Shown here: in pieces, positions 24,959 to 28,446 of the stretch | Position numbering within the stretch: position 1 is the first letter of the stretch | Layout of the letters: every line of letters begins with the position of its first letter | DNA from: Armadillidium nasatum | Lineage: Eukaryota > Arthropoda > Malacostraca > Isopoda > Armadillidiidae | Direction of reading: 5' to 3' | Length of the DNA stretch: 28,446 bases | Assembly: GCA_009176605.1 (NCBI GenBank) | Contig: SEYY01004058.1 | Span: 82,501-110,946, forward strand | The notes under the pieces: generated by a model | What the model was told of the DNA's origin: nothing | Database searches by the model: none | What the model saw: the letters and a program-made list of their open reading frames with translations, nothing else | Translations under genes and position numbers: made by a program

Positions 24959-25560
24959 AATAAACAATCAAAATTAAGTTCATTTAAAAATCGTTTTGCC
25001 TATTTTGGAGTACAAAGTTCTCGTTTTTGAACGCATGATTTTGTTTTTTTTTATTTTACCCAAGATTATAATGAGTAGATAGAACATCAAAAGATATTAA
25101 AAAGGAAAAGTACTGGTTTTAATTTAAGAAAATAAAAAATAAAAAAAGTGTTTTAGATTTGAATATTCAAATTATTCACATGTATTTTGAAAAAAAATAA
25201 AAAAAAATTTTTTTATTTTACTTTGTGAAAATGTCATATTAAAGGATTTCAATTGTATTTTGAAGGTTTTTAGTTATTTTTCATAAATTGAAAAATAAAA
25301 AAACAAATCCTTTCATATAAGATCTTTATACCAAAATAAGTACATTAATGGTACAAAGTTTCGCTACTCGTTTAATCATACATTTAAAATCATAATTGAA
25401 ACTCCAATTATAGTGACTCTTCATGGAGAGCTAAATTTTTCAATCAGTTAATGTTTTTTGACCAAGGTTGTATTATTTTCTCATTCTTGTTGCAATCATG
25501 TTTCATATTGTAAATGTTCATTTTATGACGTTATTTCAAATGTGATGTAATAAATAAGTA
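24959..25560 (+). other. Rae1: Probable Rae1 3' UTR
   Basis: AT-rich, non-coding sequence after the stop. Candidate AATAAA signals lie at 25131-25136 and 25549-25554; several A-rich lookalikes lie between 25126 and 25205. Which one is used cannot be told from sequence. The next feature is the tail of a minus-strand retrotransposon, which caps how far the transcript can run in unique DNA. Confidence 0.6.
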
Positions 25561-25584
25561 TTTTAAAATTAATTTTTTTAACCT

Positions 25585-28320
<2,736 letters not shown>

Positions 28321-28446
28321 CTCTTTTTCTCCTACTGGTAAAAATTTATGAAATCTTACCAAAAAACATTTCTAATAACTTCAGTAAATCTGCCTTTTCG
28401 CTCCTCTTGAATTTGTTAAAATATTCATTTAGATTTAACTTATACT
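28321..28446. other. AT-rich sequence at window end
   Basis: No feature recognised. If 28054-28320 is a transposon end, this would be its interior. Confidence 0.4.

Overview
The window is nuclear DNA from an AT-rich, repeat-laden eukaryote. Its only host gene is a spliced WD40 gene with GT-AG introns, and the rest is mostly non-LTR retrotransposon and hAT-type DNA transposon debris cut up by sixteen (TA)n microsatellites. The gene is RAE1/Gle2, the mRNA-export and nuclear-pore factor. Its animal-like sequence and the retroelement types suggest an invertebrate, perhaps an arthropod such as a crustacean. That taxonomic guess is inference; nothing here fixes the species.

Layout. 1-3555: plus-strand remnant of an APE-type non-LTR retrotransposon (endonuclease end, decayed reverse transcriptase, C-terminal end), split by a ~1.07 kb A-rich insertion and ending in a (TA)n array. 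3848-6820: AT-rich DNA with two more (TA)n arrays and no gene. 6821-10608: two inverted copies of a terminal-inverted-repeat element (called X1 and X2 here), each with an internal (TA)n. The array of X2 holds a 1.86 kb hAT-like element (hAT1) with GGCCGGGG-rich ends and a BED zinc-finger exon. 10609-12257: second retrotransposon remnant on the minus strand. 12328-14735: second hAT element (hAT2) with CAGAGGTGGGC ends, GCGCAAA-type subterminal arrays and two transposase exons. Its intron carries an RTE-type retrotransposon 3' end inside a (TA)n array.

14904-24958: RAE1, eight coding exons giving 366 codons, with all seven introns in phase 0. Intron 1 holds a third retrotransposon remnant, a possible hAT fossil and a hAT-like end. 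Introns 1, 4, 5 and 7 carry (TA)n arrays. 25585-27745: a fourth retrotransposon, of a different Jockey-like type, lies on the minus strand tail-to-tail with RAE1. It has a poly(A) tail and is 5'-truncated at a (TA)n array. 28054-28320: a probable end of another hAT-like element made of GGATTC-type words.

The main pattern is that (TA)n arrays act as junctions. Four elements are bracketed by (TA)n on both sides, and several others end at one. At least three, probably four, transposon ends are built from arrays of a short element-specific word. RAE1 looks intact and functional; every mobile-element gene seen is broken or partial.
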